NCBI RefSeq assembly: GCF_007997135.1
Contig: NZ_VORU01000016.1
Span: 1-49,046 of the forward strand
Origin: Aequorivita lipolytica
Lineage (GTDB): Bacteria; Bacteroidota; Bacteroidia; Flavobacteriales; Flavobacteriaceae
Length of the DNA stretch: 49,046 bases
Direction: 5' to 3'
Shown: one piece after another, positions 33,047 through 40,520 of the stretch
Position numbering within the stretch: the first letter of the stretch is position 1
Layout: each line of letters starts with the position of its first letter
The notes under the pieces: model-generated
Seen by the model: only the letters and a program-made list of their open reading frames with translations
The model's database searches: none
Told to the model about the DNA's origin: nothing
Translations under genes and position numbers: made by a program

Positions 33047-34330
33047 ATGAAAAAACACATACTATTCTTAGCGCTCTGTACATTTTCAATCTATTCCTGC
33101 AAATCGGAACAGAAAAGGAATACAGATGAAATGGCTTCTGCACAAATGAAGCAGGAAGCAGATACGGTTCAAACTGCGTTGGGGCAACTTGTACTTCCAA
33201 AACCCTATGCCACTAAATCCGTTAGGAATTCAACCGATTTGGTAGATTGGCCAGAAGGAAAAATGCCAGTTGCCCCCCAAGGTTTTACCGTAACCAAATT
33301 TGCCGACGGTTTTAAAAATCCACGTTGGACATACATTGCGCCCAATGGCGATATGTTTGTTTGTGAAGCAAACACACGCGGAAGTGCAGGACTTATCACT
33401 TTGCTACGCGATAAAGACGGGGACGGAAAAGCTGAGGTGCGCGAAACTTTTCTTGAAAATTTAAAACAACCCTTTGGGATGCTGGTTATTGGCAACAGCT
33501 TTTACGTAGCCAATACGGACGGACTTTATAAATACCCATACACAGAAGGACAGACTTCCCTGAACGATTCAAAAGGTGAAAAAATAGTTGAACTTCCCGC
33601 CGGAGGTTACAACAATCACTGGACCCGAAATATTATTACCAATGAAGCCAAAGACAAAATCTATATTTCCGTGGGTTCTGCAAGCAATGTTGCCGAACAC
33701 GGAATGGACGAGGAAATTCGCCGTGCAAATATTCTGGTTGTGGATTTAAATGGTCAAAACGAAAGGATATATGCAAGTGGACTTAGAAATCCTGTTGGGA
33801 TGGATTGGAACCCAGCGAATGGTGAGCTTTGGACTGCGGTAAACGAACGCGACAAACTTGGAGACAATCTGGTGCCAGATTATGTTACCAGCGTTAAGGA
33901 AGGTGGTTTTTATGGTTGGCCTTACTCCTATTTCGGAAAGTTGAAAGACCCACGAATGGAAGGAAAGGGTGCAGATTTAGTTGCAAAAGCAATTGTGCCA
34001 GATGTTTCCGTTGGGCCGCATACAGCTTCATTGGGGCTAACATTTTATAATGCAGATGCGTTTCCCGCCAAGTACAAGAACGGAATTTTTGTTGGGCAAC
34101 ACGGCTCCTGGAACCGTTCAACTCTTTCAGGTTATAAAGTAGTTTTCATTCCTTTCGAAAATGGAAAACCCGCTTCACAGCCCGAAGATTTCTTAACTGG
34201 ATTTATAGCCAACGAAAACAAAAGCGACGTTTACGGCCGCCCCGTGGGTGTAACAGTAACTCCAAAAGGCGATTTGCTGATAAATGATGATGCTGGAAAT
34301 GTTATTTGGAAAGTGAGTTATTCTGAGTAG
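33047..34330 (+). CDS. Sorbosone/glucose dehydrogenase-like lipoprotein (PQQ beta-propeller family)
   Basis: 427 aa with a lipoprotein signal peptide (lipobox IYSC, Cys19). The mature part is a GSDH-type six-bladed beta propeller: GFTVTKFADGFKNPRWTYIAPNGDMFVCEAN, the HWTRNI segment, YASGLRNPVGMDWNP and GVFVGQHGSWNRS-like FVGQHGSWNRSTLSG at the end. Family members oxidise sugars or sugar derivatives with PQQ, though many lipoprotein members are untested. It probably lies on the outer face of a membrane. The next gene, in the same direction, is a TonB-dependent receptor, suggesting a shared substrate or simply neighbourhood. Confidence 0.88.
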   Translation: MKKHILFLALCTFSIYSCKSEQKRNTDEMASAQMKQEADTVQTALGQLVLPKPYATKSVRNSTDLVDWPEGKMPVAPQGFTVTKFADGFKNPRWTYIAPNGDMFVCEANTRGSAGLITLLRDKDGDGKAEVRETFLENLKQPFGMLVIGNSFYVANTDGLYKYPYTEGQTSLNDSKGEKIVELPAGGYNNHWTRNIITNEAKDKIYISVGSASNVAEHGMDEEIRRANILVVDLNGQNERIYASGLRNPVGMDWNPANGELWTAVNERDKLGDNLVPDYVTSVKEGGFYGWPYSYFGKLKDPRMEGKGADLVAKAIVPDVSVGPHTASLGLTFYNADAFPAKYKNGIFVGQHGSWNRSTLSGYKVVFIPFENGKPASQPEDFLTGFIANENKSDVYGRPVGVTVTPKGDLLINDDAGNVIWKVSYSE

Positions 34331-34376
34331 TGAATCTGTGAGTATGTGAATGCGTGTATTTTTGAATAAAAAAATC

Positions 34377-34439
34377 TTGACTCCTGATTCTTGGCTCTTG
34401 ACTCGTAGTTCTTCGCTCGTCGCTTTTCGCTTACTCCTA
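34377..34439. repeat. Degenerate heptamer array (TTGACTC type), nine units
   Basis: TTGACTC, CTGATTC, TTGGCTC, TTGACTC, GTAGTTC, TTCGCTC, GTCGCTT, TTCGCTT and ACTCCTA in register, ending 13 bp before the TonB receptor ATG. GTGAATCT-like 8-mers precede it at 34330-34350. Confidence 0.85.
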
Positions 34440-34452
34440 TAAATTAAAAAAA

Positions 34453-36759
34453 ATGAAATTCCTTCATCAAAAAACATTGGCGGTTGTATTTTTAACCACC
34501 TTTTTTAATAATGCTTGGGCGCAAAATAAGGGGGTTGTTTATTCTGAAAAGAATCTGCCAATTCCCAATGTTTCGATTTTTTTCAATTCTGAAAAGGTTG
34601 CTGAAACAGATACACAAGGTATTTTTGCTCTTTCCGAAGCTCTAAAACTTCCAATCAACTTGAGGCTGGTGCATCCCGATTATTTTATAAGCGAAGTTGA
34701 AATGAAACAGAACAATTCAACCTTTCAATTATCTCCACTTTTAAAATCTGAAAATCTGGATGAGATAATTGTTTCCTCCACCAATCAAAAGGATACTTCA
34801 GCAGGCTCGGCAACTATTATAATTATTCCCACCGAAAAAATAACCGCAGAAAAATTTGATCAGTATAGTCCGATTGATCTCGTTTCAGCCATCAATGAAA
34901 CGCCCGGTGTTTTTATTCAAAGTGGCGCCATTAATACGAATAGAATCACAATCCGCGGCGTGGGTTCACGAACACTATACGGTACCAATAAAATTCGCGC
35001 CTATTTCAACGGAATTCCGATAACGAATGGAATCGGCGAAACGGCAATAGACATTTTTGATCCCGAGGACCTCCAATCTTTAGAGATTATAAAAGGTCCT
35101 AAAGCCACGCAATATGGAACCAATCTAGGCGGGACACTGCTTCTTAATTCAAAACAGGCCGCTGTTGGAGAGTCATTTTTGAAAAGTAATTTAACGATTG
35201 GCTCCTTCGGACTGATAAAAAACTCCGTTTCTGCAGCAACTTCCACTGAAAAGTTATCCCTGAATCTCAATTATGATCACTTGGAAACTGAAGGCTTTCG
35301 GGAAAACAGCGATTATAACAGAAAAACATTGCTGCTCAATTCAACATATAAATTCAACTTCAAAAATGAGTTGTCACTTTTGGTGAATTACGTGGATTAC
35401 TTAGCGCAAATTCCTAGTTCCATTGGCAAAACTGCTTTTGAGGAAGACCCATCACAAGCGGCCTTCACTTGGAAAGCAGCGCAGGGTTTTGAGGATAACA
35501 AACAGACGCTGGTGGGGCTTAGCTTTACCCATCGCTTTTCTGAAAAGTTCAGTAACACGAGCAGTATTTTTTACACGTATTTGGATCATTACGAACCGCG
35601 ACCTTTCAACATTCTAGACGAGTTTACAAATGGTTATGGCGCACGGACGGTTTTTGCCAAAGATTTTATATTTCTGAACAATAAAGCGAATCTCAGTTTT
35701 GGAGGCGAATTTTATAAAGACGAATACAACTGGGAAACCATCGCAAATCTGTATAAAGAAAACAACGGCAACGGCAGTCTGGAAGGCGATTTGCTAAGCG
35801 ACAATATTGAAAAAAGGAATAATTTAAACGCATTTGCCACCGTGACAATACCATTTACTGAAAAGTTTAAAGGCCAATTTGGTTTGAATTTCAATAAAAC
35901 CAATTACAGTTTCAATGATGAATTCAATCAAGGTGAAGCAGATAAAAGTGCGGATCGCGACTTCGACCCAATTTTTGCACCCAATGTTAACCTTTTGTAC
36001 CAATTCACCGAAAATCTAAGTTCCTATTTAAATTTTAGCCGCGGCTTTAATTATCCTTCCATAGAGGAAACTTTAACCCCCGAAGGTGTCATAAATCCCG
36101 AGCTGGGCCCAGAAAAAGGTTTTAATTATGAAGTGGGCAGCGAGTTTTTCCTCTTCAAAAGAAAACTGCATTTTCAAGTGAACGCCTATCTTTTGGATAT
36201 TGACGATTTGTTGGTAGCAGAGCGCGAGGGCGATGATCAATATATTGGCAGAAATGCTGGGAAAACAGAACACAAAGGCTTAGAAATGAGCATTTCATAC
36301 AATCAGTCTATAAATAAATTTATATATGTTTCTCCCTACCTGAATGCCGAAATCACCGATCACAAATTCATTGATTTTATGGATGGTAATACTGATTTTT
36401 CAGGAAACCAGCTCACGGGAGTTCCCCAAAAAAAAGTGAACGGTGGAATTAACTTCGGATTTAAAAATTTGAGTCTGATCACCAATTTTCTTCACATAGG
36501 CGAAATTCCCTTGAACGATTCCAATGCACTCTATTCAGAAAAATACACAGTTTTCAATGCGAAAGCTTCCTATAAAAAAGAACTTTCCAAGCAACTTTCT
36601 TTGGAGATAAACGCAGGAATCAACAATTTTACAGATGAAAAATATGCAGCCTCAGTCTTGATAAACGCCACCGGTTTCGGCAATTCCGAACCTCGATATT
36701 ATTATCCGGGAAGGCCGAGGAATTGGTTTGGGGGGGTTAAGATTGGCTTTAGGCTGTAA
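34453..36759 (+). CDS. TonB-dependent receptor with N-terminal carboxypeptidase-like domain
   Basis: 768 aa. Signal peptide (MKFLHQKTLAVVFLTTFFNNAWAQ), a CarboxypepD_reg-like domain (about 25-100), a plug domain (about 105-235) with IRGVGSRTLYGTNKI and LEIIKGPKATQYG, and a 22-strand-type barrel to the C-terminus. The last residues GGVKIGFRL end in the usual aromatic/basic strand. It imports a large nutrient with TonB energy; the absence of a SusD partner makes a siderophore, vitamin or metal complex more likely than a glycan, which is inference. The final ARG-LEU and TAA lie in heptamer-like DNA (GCTTTAG, GCTGTAA, GCGGTAG). Confidence 0.92.
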   Translation: MKFLHQKTLAVVFLTTFFNNAWAQNKGVVYSEKNLPIPNVSIFFNSEKVAETDTQGIFALSEALKLPINLRLVHPDYFISEVEMKQNNSTFQLSPLLKSENLDEIIVSSTNQKDTSAGSATIIIIPTEKITAEKFDQYSPIDLVSAINETPGVFIQSGAINTNRITIRGVGSRTLYGTNKIRAYFNGIPITNGIGETAIDIFDPEDLQSLEIIKGPKATQYGTNLGGTLLLNSKQAAVGESFLKSNLTIGSFGLIKNSVSAATSTEKLSLNLNYDHLETEGFRENSDYNRKTLLLNSTYKFNFKNELSLLVNYVDYLAQIPSSIGKTAFEEDPSQAAFTWKAAQGFEDNKQTLVGLSFTHRFSEKFSNTSSIFYTYLDHYEPRPFNILDEFTNGYGARTVFAKDFIFLNNKANLSFGGEFYKDEYNWETIANLYKENNGNGSLEGDLLSDNIEKRNNLNAFATVTIPFTEKFKGQFGLNFNKTNYSFNDEFNQGEADKSADRDFDPIFAPNVNLLYQFTENLSSYLNFSRGFNYPSIEETLTPEGVINPELGPEKGFNYEVGSEFFLFKRKLHFQVNAYLLDIDDLLVAEREGDDQYIGRNAGKTEHKGLEMSISYNQSINKFIYVSPYLNAEITDHKFIDFMDGNTDFSGNQLTGVPQKKVNGGINFGFKNLSLITNFLHIGEIPLNDSNALYSEKYTVFNAKASYKKELSKQLSLEINAGINNFTDEKYAASVLINATGFGNSEPRYYYPGRPRNWFGGVKIGFRL

Positions 36760-36780
36760 GCGGTAGGTTAATAAATATGG

Positions 36781-36955
36781 TCTAGCCTCTAACTTCTAGC
36801 TTCTAACTTCTAGCCTCTAGCTTCCAGCTTCTGGTTGCAGGTTGCAGGTTTCAGGCTGCAGGTTGCAGGTTGCAGGTTGCGGGTTTCAACTTCCTATTTC
36901 CCAAATTTCAAACTTCCAACTTCCAACTTCCAACTTCCCATTTTCCCTTTTCGCT
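36781..36955. repeat. Heptamer array of about 25 units that switches words (TCTAACT, GCAGGTT, TTCCAAC)
   Basis: From 36781: TCTAGCC, TCTAACT and related words (8 units), then GCAGGTT and variants (7), then TCAACTT, CCTATTT, CCCAAAT, TTCAAAC, TTCCAAC (three times), TTCCCAT, TTTCCCT and TTTCGCT. The period is 7 nearly throughout. It fills the gap between the TonB receptor and lipoate ligase genes and keeps a spurious N-terminal extension open for the latter. Confidence 0.92.
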
Positions 36956-36993
36956 ACAATAACTCTTATCTTTACAATTCAAATAAGCAAAAA

Positions 36994-37998
36994 ATGATTT
37001 TCATAGAAAACGAAGGCATTACCAATCCAAAACTCAACCTCGCTTTAGAAGAATATGCCTTGCGAAATTTTAGTCCTGAAAGTGATTATTTATTGTTCTA
37101 TATAAACGAACCCTCCATCATTATTGGTCGCAACCAAAACACTTTGGAAGAAATAAATCTTCAATACGTAGAAGATAATAACATTCACGTGGTGCGGAGA
37201 GTTTCAGGTGGTGGCGCCGTCTATCATGATTTTGGCAATCTCAATTTCAGTTTTATTACCAATCACGATGTAAAAAGCTTGAACAATTTCAAAAAGTTTA
37301 CGGCTCCCGTAATAAAGGTCTTGAACAGTTTAGGCCTTAACGCTGAACTAAAAGGCCGTAACGATATACAAGTGGACGAAAAGAAAATCTCGGGCACGGC
37401 ACAGTTTTCCACAGGAAAAAGAATGGTAAGCCACGGCACGCTGCTGTTCAATACAGACTTGGGCGAAGTAGTAAACGCACTGAACGTAAAAATGAGCAAG
37501 ATAGAATCCAAAGGACATAAATCTGTACGCAGCCGCGTGGCCAATATTTCTGAATTTTTAAAAGAACCATTGAAAATTGAAGAATTCCGTCAACTCTTAT
37601 TGGAAGGTTTATACGACGAAAGTGAGCCTTTTGAAAGCTATCATTTAACGCCCGAAGAATGGAAAGCTGTTCACGAATTGAAAGAAGAAAAATACGACAC
37701 TTGGGACTGGAACTACGGCCGTTCGCCAAAGTTCAATATTCAGCGAAGCAAGCGTTTTGCGGTTGGCGAAATAGACCTGCGTATTTTTGTTGAAAAAGGA
37801 CATATTAAAGAATTCAAAATATTCGGGGACTTCTTCGGAAAGGAGCCGGTGGAAAAACTAGAAATGCTTATGGAAGGCGCTCGATATGAAAAAGAAGCTA
37901 TTTCAGAATTGCTGAAGGATATTGAGGTGAAGGAGTATTTCGGGGATATTCCGAAAGTGGAGTTTATTGAATTGATTTATGGGGATGATGGGGATTAG
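36994..37998 (+). CDS. lplA: Lipoate-protein ligase A
   Basis: 334 aa. It activates free lipoate with ATP and attaches it to E2 and H proteins. Motifs are IIIGRNQNTLEEIN, the RRVSGGGAVYHDFGN lipoyl-AMP-binding stretch and the KISGTAQFSTGKRMVSHGTLLF segment with the conserved Lys. A C-terminal accessory domain is present (after residue ~240). The frame is open 53 codons upstream to 36835, but this stretch is heptamer repeat DNA; the ATG at 36994, directly preceding MIFIENEGITNPKLNLA, matches the family. A TATCTTTA element at 36967-36974 may be its -7 box. Confidence 0.93.
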   Translation: MIFIENEGITNPKLNLALEEYALRNFSPESDYLLFYINEPSIIIGRNQNTLEEINLQYVEDNNIHVVRRVSGGGAVYHDFGNLNFSFITNHDVKSLNNFKKFTAPVIKVLNSLGLNAELKGRNDIQVDEKKISGTAQFSTGKRMVSHGTLLFNTDLGEVVNALNVKMSKIESKGHKSVRSRVANISEFLKEPLKIEEFRQLLLEGLYDESEPFESYHLTPEEWKAVHELKEEKYDTWDWNYGRSPKFNIQRSKRFAVGEIDLRIFVEKGHIKEFKIFGDFFGKEPVEKLEMLMEGARYEKEAISELLKDIEVKEYFGDIPKVEFIELIYGDDGD

Positions 37999-38008
37999 GG
38001 ATTCGTTT

Positions 38009-38023
38009 CCCGATAGCTATCGG
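38009..38023. repeat. Dispersed palindrome, trimmed copy
   Basis: CCCGATAGCTATCGG, eleven bases after the lplA stop codon. Same family as the palindrome at 32847. Confidence 0.9.
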
Positions 38024-38052
38024 AATCGGGATTAGGGGGATTTGGGATTCGG

Positions 38053-38150
38053 AGTGAAATACGAAGTGCTAGAAGTGCGAGCTCCGAAATACGAGCGACG
38101 AGGTATGGGCGACGAAGGACGAGATGCGAGCGACAGGGAACGAACGCATG
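38053..38150. repeat. Degenerate heptamer array (CGACGAG type), about 14 units
   Basis: The run reads GTGAAAT, ACGAAGT, GCTAGAA, GTGCGAG, CTCCGAA, ATACGAG, CGACGAG, GTATGGG, CGACGAA, GGACGAG, ATGCGAG, CGACAGG, GAACGAA, CGCATGA, with seven-base spacing of the CGA/GAG element. Confidence 0.8.
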
Positions 38151-38311
38151 AGAATTGTAGGATTTGTTAATTTGTTAATCGGGGTCGCGATACTATTTTC
38201 AAGCTGCTGCCACTTATTCAGATTCACTCAGTCAAAAATGGGATGAGGTACCCATTTCAAGAGGTTTTCTCCTTTGATGAAAAAGGGTACTAATAGATTT
38301 ACGAAGTAATA
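38151..38311. other. Short region with a possible decayed lipoprotein start
   Basis: A frame starting at ATG 38148 begins MRIVGFVNLLIGVAILFSSC, resembling a lipoprotein signal, but stops at 38246 after 32 codons. Another frame nearby continues with KWDEVPISRGFLL. This may be a frameshifted remnant, but evidence is thin. Confidence 0.2.
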
Positions 38312-38443
38312 ATGAAAGACAGTTATAAAATACTATTAATAATAGCTGCCGCACTAATCACAATTATTGGTATAGTAACTGGTAAATTCTTGTTTCTTTT
38401 TATATGGCTTCCGCTGGGTTTTCTATTCAGAAAAAAGCAATAA
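38312..38443 (+). CDS. Small membrane protein, 43 aa
   Basis: A short frame from ATG 38312 encodes MKDSYKILLIIAAALITIIG, a second hydrophobic stretch (FLFLFIWLPLGFLF) and a basic end RKKQ. That is two membrane segments or a hairpin. A terminator-like stem follows directly after the TAA. The combination of start, hydrophobic content, positive tail and terminator supports a real gene of unknown function, separate from its neighbours on either strand. No family is recognised with confidence. Confidence 0.6.
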   Translation: MKDSYKILLIIAAALITIIGIVTGKFLFLFIWLPLGFLFRKKQ

Positions 38444-38444
38444 A

Positions 38445-38472
38445 AAAAGCCACAATAAAAATTGCAGCTTTT
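38445..38472. terminator. Terminator-like stem after the small membrane protein gene
   Basis: AAAAGC...CAAT, loop AAAA, ATTG...GCTTTT with one 2-bp internal mismatch, followed by TCTTT. It could also serve the leftward azurin gene. Confidence 0.65.
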
Positions 38473-38481
38473 CTTTAATTG

Positions 38482-38523
38482 ATCGCTCGTCGCTCGTATT
38501 TCGTAACTCGTAGTTCGAACTAC
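38482..38523. repeat. Heptamer array (GTCGCTC/GTAACTC), six units, containing the azurin stop codon
   Basis: ATCGCTC, GTCGCTC, GTATTTC, GTAACTC, GTAGTTC and GAACTAC. The last unit includes the complement of the TAG stop of the azurin gene (38520-38522). Confidence 0.88.
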
Positions 38524-39029
38524 TCTACAATAAACTTCCCTTGCATCAATGCATAATGCCCTGGGAAAGTACACATAAATACATAAGTTCCTGGCGCTGG
38601 AGCATCAAATTCTATAGTATCAGATTCACCACCACCTAGCATTTTGGTATGTACAATTATCTTATCTGCCATATCGCTAGGAATGTAGTCCGTATCCTTA
38701 GCAACGGCAGAGGCTTGACCGACAGCGGCCATATCGGCATCCTGCGTAAGTAATGCCCAGTTATGGCCCATAACTGTTACGTCCATCTTTCCAACATGAT
38801 TCAATGTAAGTTTCACTTTCTGACCAGCTTTAACTCGGATCTCGGTCTTATTGAACTTCATTTGGTCGTTACCCTCTATGGTTACATTGGCCACGGCGCC
38901 ATCTGTAACTTCAGCCGGAGTAGTTTCTTCCACTTGGGTTCCGATCTTTATTTCGTTTGCGTCTTCTTTTTTACTGTCGCCACAGCTAATTGCTAAAACA
39001 GCAACAAAAATTAATATCAACTTTTTCAT
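38520..39029 (-). CDS. Azurin-type blue copper lipoprotein
   Basis: 169 aa. A lipoprotein signal peptide (lipobox AISC, Cys16) and an acidic linker precede a cupredoxin domain. The type 1 copper ligands of azurin can be assigned: the His of VMGHNW, the Cys of FMCTFPGH, the His of that same motif and the Met of YALMQG. Azurin shuttles electrons in the periplasm, for example to cytochrome oxidases or denitrification enzymes; no such gene is adjacent. A strong promoter (TTTG-N19-TAAATTTG) lies upstream. Confidence 0.94.
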   Translation of the reverse strand: MKKLILIFVAVLAISCGDSKKEDANEIKIGTQVEETTPAEVTDGAVANVTIEGNDQMKFNKTEIRVKAGQKVKLTLNHVGKMDVTVMGHNWALLTQDADMAAVGQASAVAKDTDYIPSDMADKIIVHTKMLGGGESDTIEFDAPAPGTYVFMCTFPGHYALMQGKFIVE

Positions 39030-39061
39030 AGCACTTTTTTAAGGTTAATTATTATTATGTA

Positions 39062-39092
39062 CAAATTTAATAGCTATTGTTTCAGTAACAAA
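39062..39092 (-). promoter_or_regulatory. Azurin promoter (TTTG-N19-TAAATTTG)
   Basis: Read on the minus strand, TTTG (39092-39089) is followed after 19 bp by TAAATTTG (39069-39062): an exact match in sequence and spacing to the Bacteroidota consensus. The start codon is 33 bp downstream. Confidence 0.75.
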
Positions 39093-39172
39093 ACTAAATA
39101 GTAAGCATTCACGAAAATTGGGAAATTTCTAACGTTTGAATCCTGATATAAGTAAGCCCTGGAAATAAAAAT

Positions 39173-40510
39173 TTAGAATGAATAAGAATATGCTAATCCC
39201 CCACCCAAGATCGTTTGGGAAATATTTGAGAAATCTGCACCGCAAATAATGGTAAATATCCCAATTTTTGTGGTTTTATAGGAAAGTGATCCGAAATTAT
39301 ACCAAGATTTCCATTCAGGTGTAAATGGTCTACTGTAAGTTCCCAAATATTTAGCATAGGTGCTTTTCAGCTTCCATTGAAATTTGTTTAAGCCTCCTGC
39401 AACCCCAATATTATGCACTTCTGAACGATTACTTATAAATGCTGTATTCCCTCCATCAATCTCCACATTCTTATCAAAAAGAATGAAGGGAGCGCCAATT
39501 ATGTTTTCTTCGTAAGTCCAGCCACTTCTATATATACCATTTGAAAAGTAACTATCTCTTCCACTACCGCCCGATAAACCACTCTGATCTGTAGTAGTTA
39601 TATATTCATAAAGTATAGATGAAATAATACTTTGGTTAATGGGCTTAAAGTGAATCCCATATACACCGTCAGGAAAGTTCTTCAAACCACTGCCAGAGCC
39701 ATCTTCGAAAGGATGTTCGAGATAAATGGAAAATTCACCTAGCTTGTTTTTAGTTTTATATTCAAGAAAATAGGTGCCCAAATGATTTCCCAGTTTGTTT
39801 AGTATTTCGTTATCAATTTCGACTTCAGATGTAGTATGTGCAAAAAACATATTAACAAAATCTTTAGCACCATCTTTCAGATTGCCATAGACAGGCGAAG
39901 TGCCACCCCACTGTGCATAATGCTGTATTTTTGCAGTAAGCTTATTGTTTTCATTAAATCTAGTTATTAACGCTAGCCTTTTATAATGCAAGTGTGTTCC
40001 GTCCACAAAACGATCATCATTCATTTCATAATGAGCTATTCCCCAATCTAGAGCAAAGGCTTTCGAAATTTTAATGGGATTGTTTGCCTCCAAAAGTAAT
40101 CCTGGCAGAGGTCTTGCATTCCCAGACCACAAAAAGTTTTGATTGGTAGACGAAAGACCGTCCAGAACCTCGGTTTGCTTCTTTGCTCCAATAGTAGCCA
40201 GCAACCAAGAATTTTCGAATTGAATATATAAATCCCTTCTTTGAATAGCATCTTCAACTCCATCCCTTCCATATATAGCTACGCCAGCGTTTAACTTAAA
40301 CGATGAAAAGGAGAGGTTTGATTTCAATTCTGCCGTTGCGGAAAGATTACTTAGTTCCCCTAAGGAATTATTGGTGTTCGTGTGAAACCAAAAAGGATTT
40401 TCATCTTTCGTTGCCAGAATTGTTTTTGATTCAACAGTACCGCCAATTTCGAACTCCTGTGAAAAAAACTGTAAGGGTATTAAAAAGACAACTATTACGG
40501 ACGCTTTCAT
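39173..40510 (-). CDS. Capsule assembly Wzi family outer-membrane protein
   Basis: 445 aa from the ATG at 40510, which begins a signal peptide (MKASVIVVFLIPLQFFSQ). The mature protein is rich in beta strands, with the pattern of Wzi barrels: NPFWFHTNTN, RDLYIQFENSW, GNARPLPGLLLEANNPI, and many short aromatic strands. Wzi helps attach capsule to the outer membrane. The frame is open back to 40579 but this overlaps the wzc-like gene, so the shorter start is preferred, 10 bp after that gene's stop codon. It is the last gene of the leftward polysaccharide operon. The exact role in this phylum is less certain than in E. coli. Confidence 0.88.
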   Translation of the reverse strand: MKASVIVVFLIPLQFFSQEFEIGGTVESKTILATKDENPFWFHTNTNNSLGELSNLSATAELKSNLSFSSFKLNAGVAIYGRDGVEDAIQRRDLYIQFENSWLLATIGAKKQTEVLDGLSSTNQNFLWSGNARPLPGLLLEANNPIKISKAFALDWGIAHYEMNDDRFVDGTHLHYKRLALITRFNENNKLTAKIQHYAQWGGTSPVYGNLKDGAKDFVNMFFAHTTSEVEIDNEILNKLGNHLGTYFLEYKTKNKLGEFSIYLEHPFEDGSGSGLKNFPDGVYGIHFKPINQSIISSILYEYITTTDQSGLSGGSGRDSYFSNGIYRSGWTYEENIIGAPFILFDKNVEIDGGNTAFISNRSEVHNIGVAGGLNKFQWKLKSTYAKYLGTYSRPFTPEWKSWYNFGSLSYKTTKIGIFTIICGADFSNISQTILGGGLAYSYSF

Positions 40511-40520
40511 AAAACGGAAT

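Noticed and set aside
36835-36993. 53-codon N-terminal extension of lipoate ligase
   Set aside because: It is translated heptamer repeat; family homology begins at the ATG 36994.
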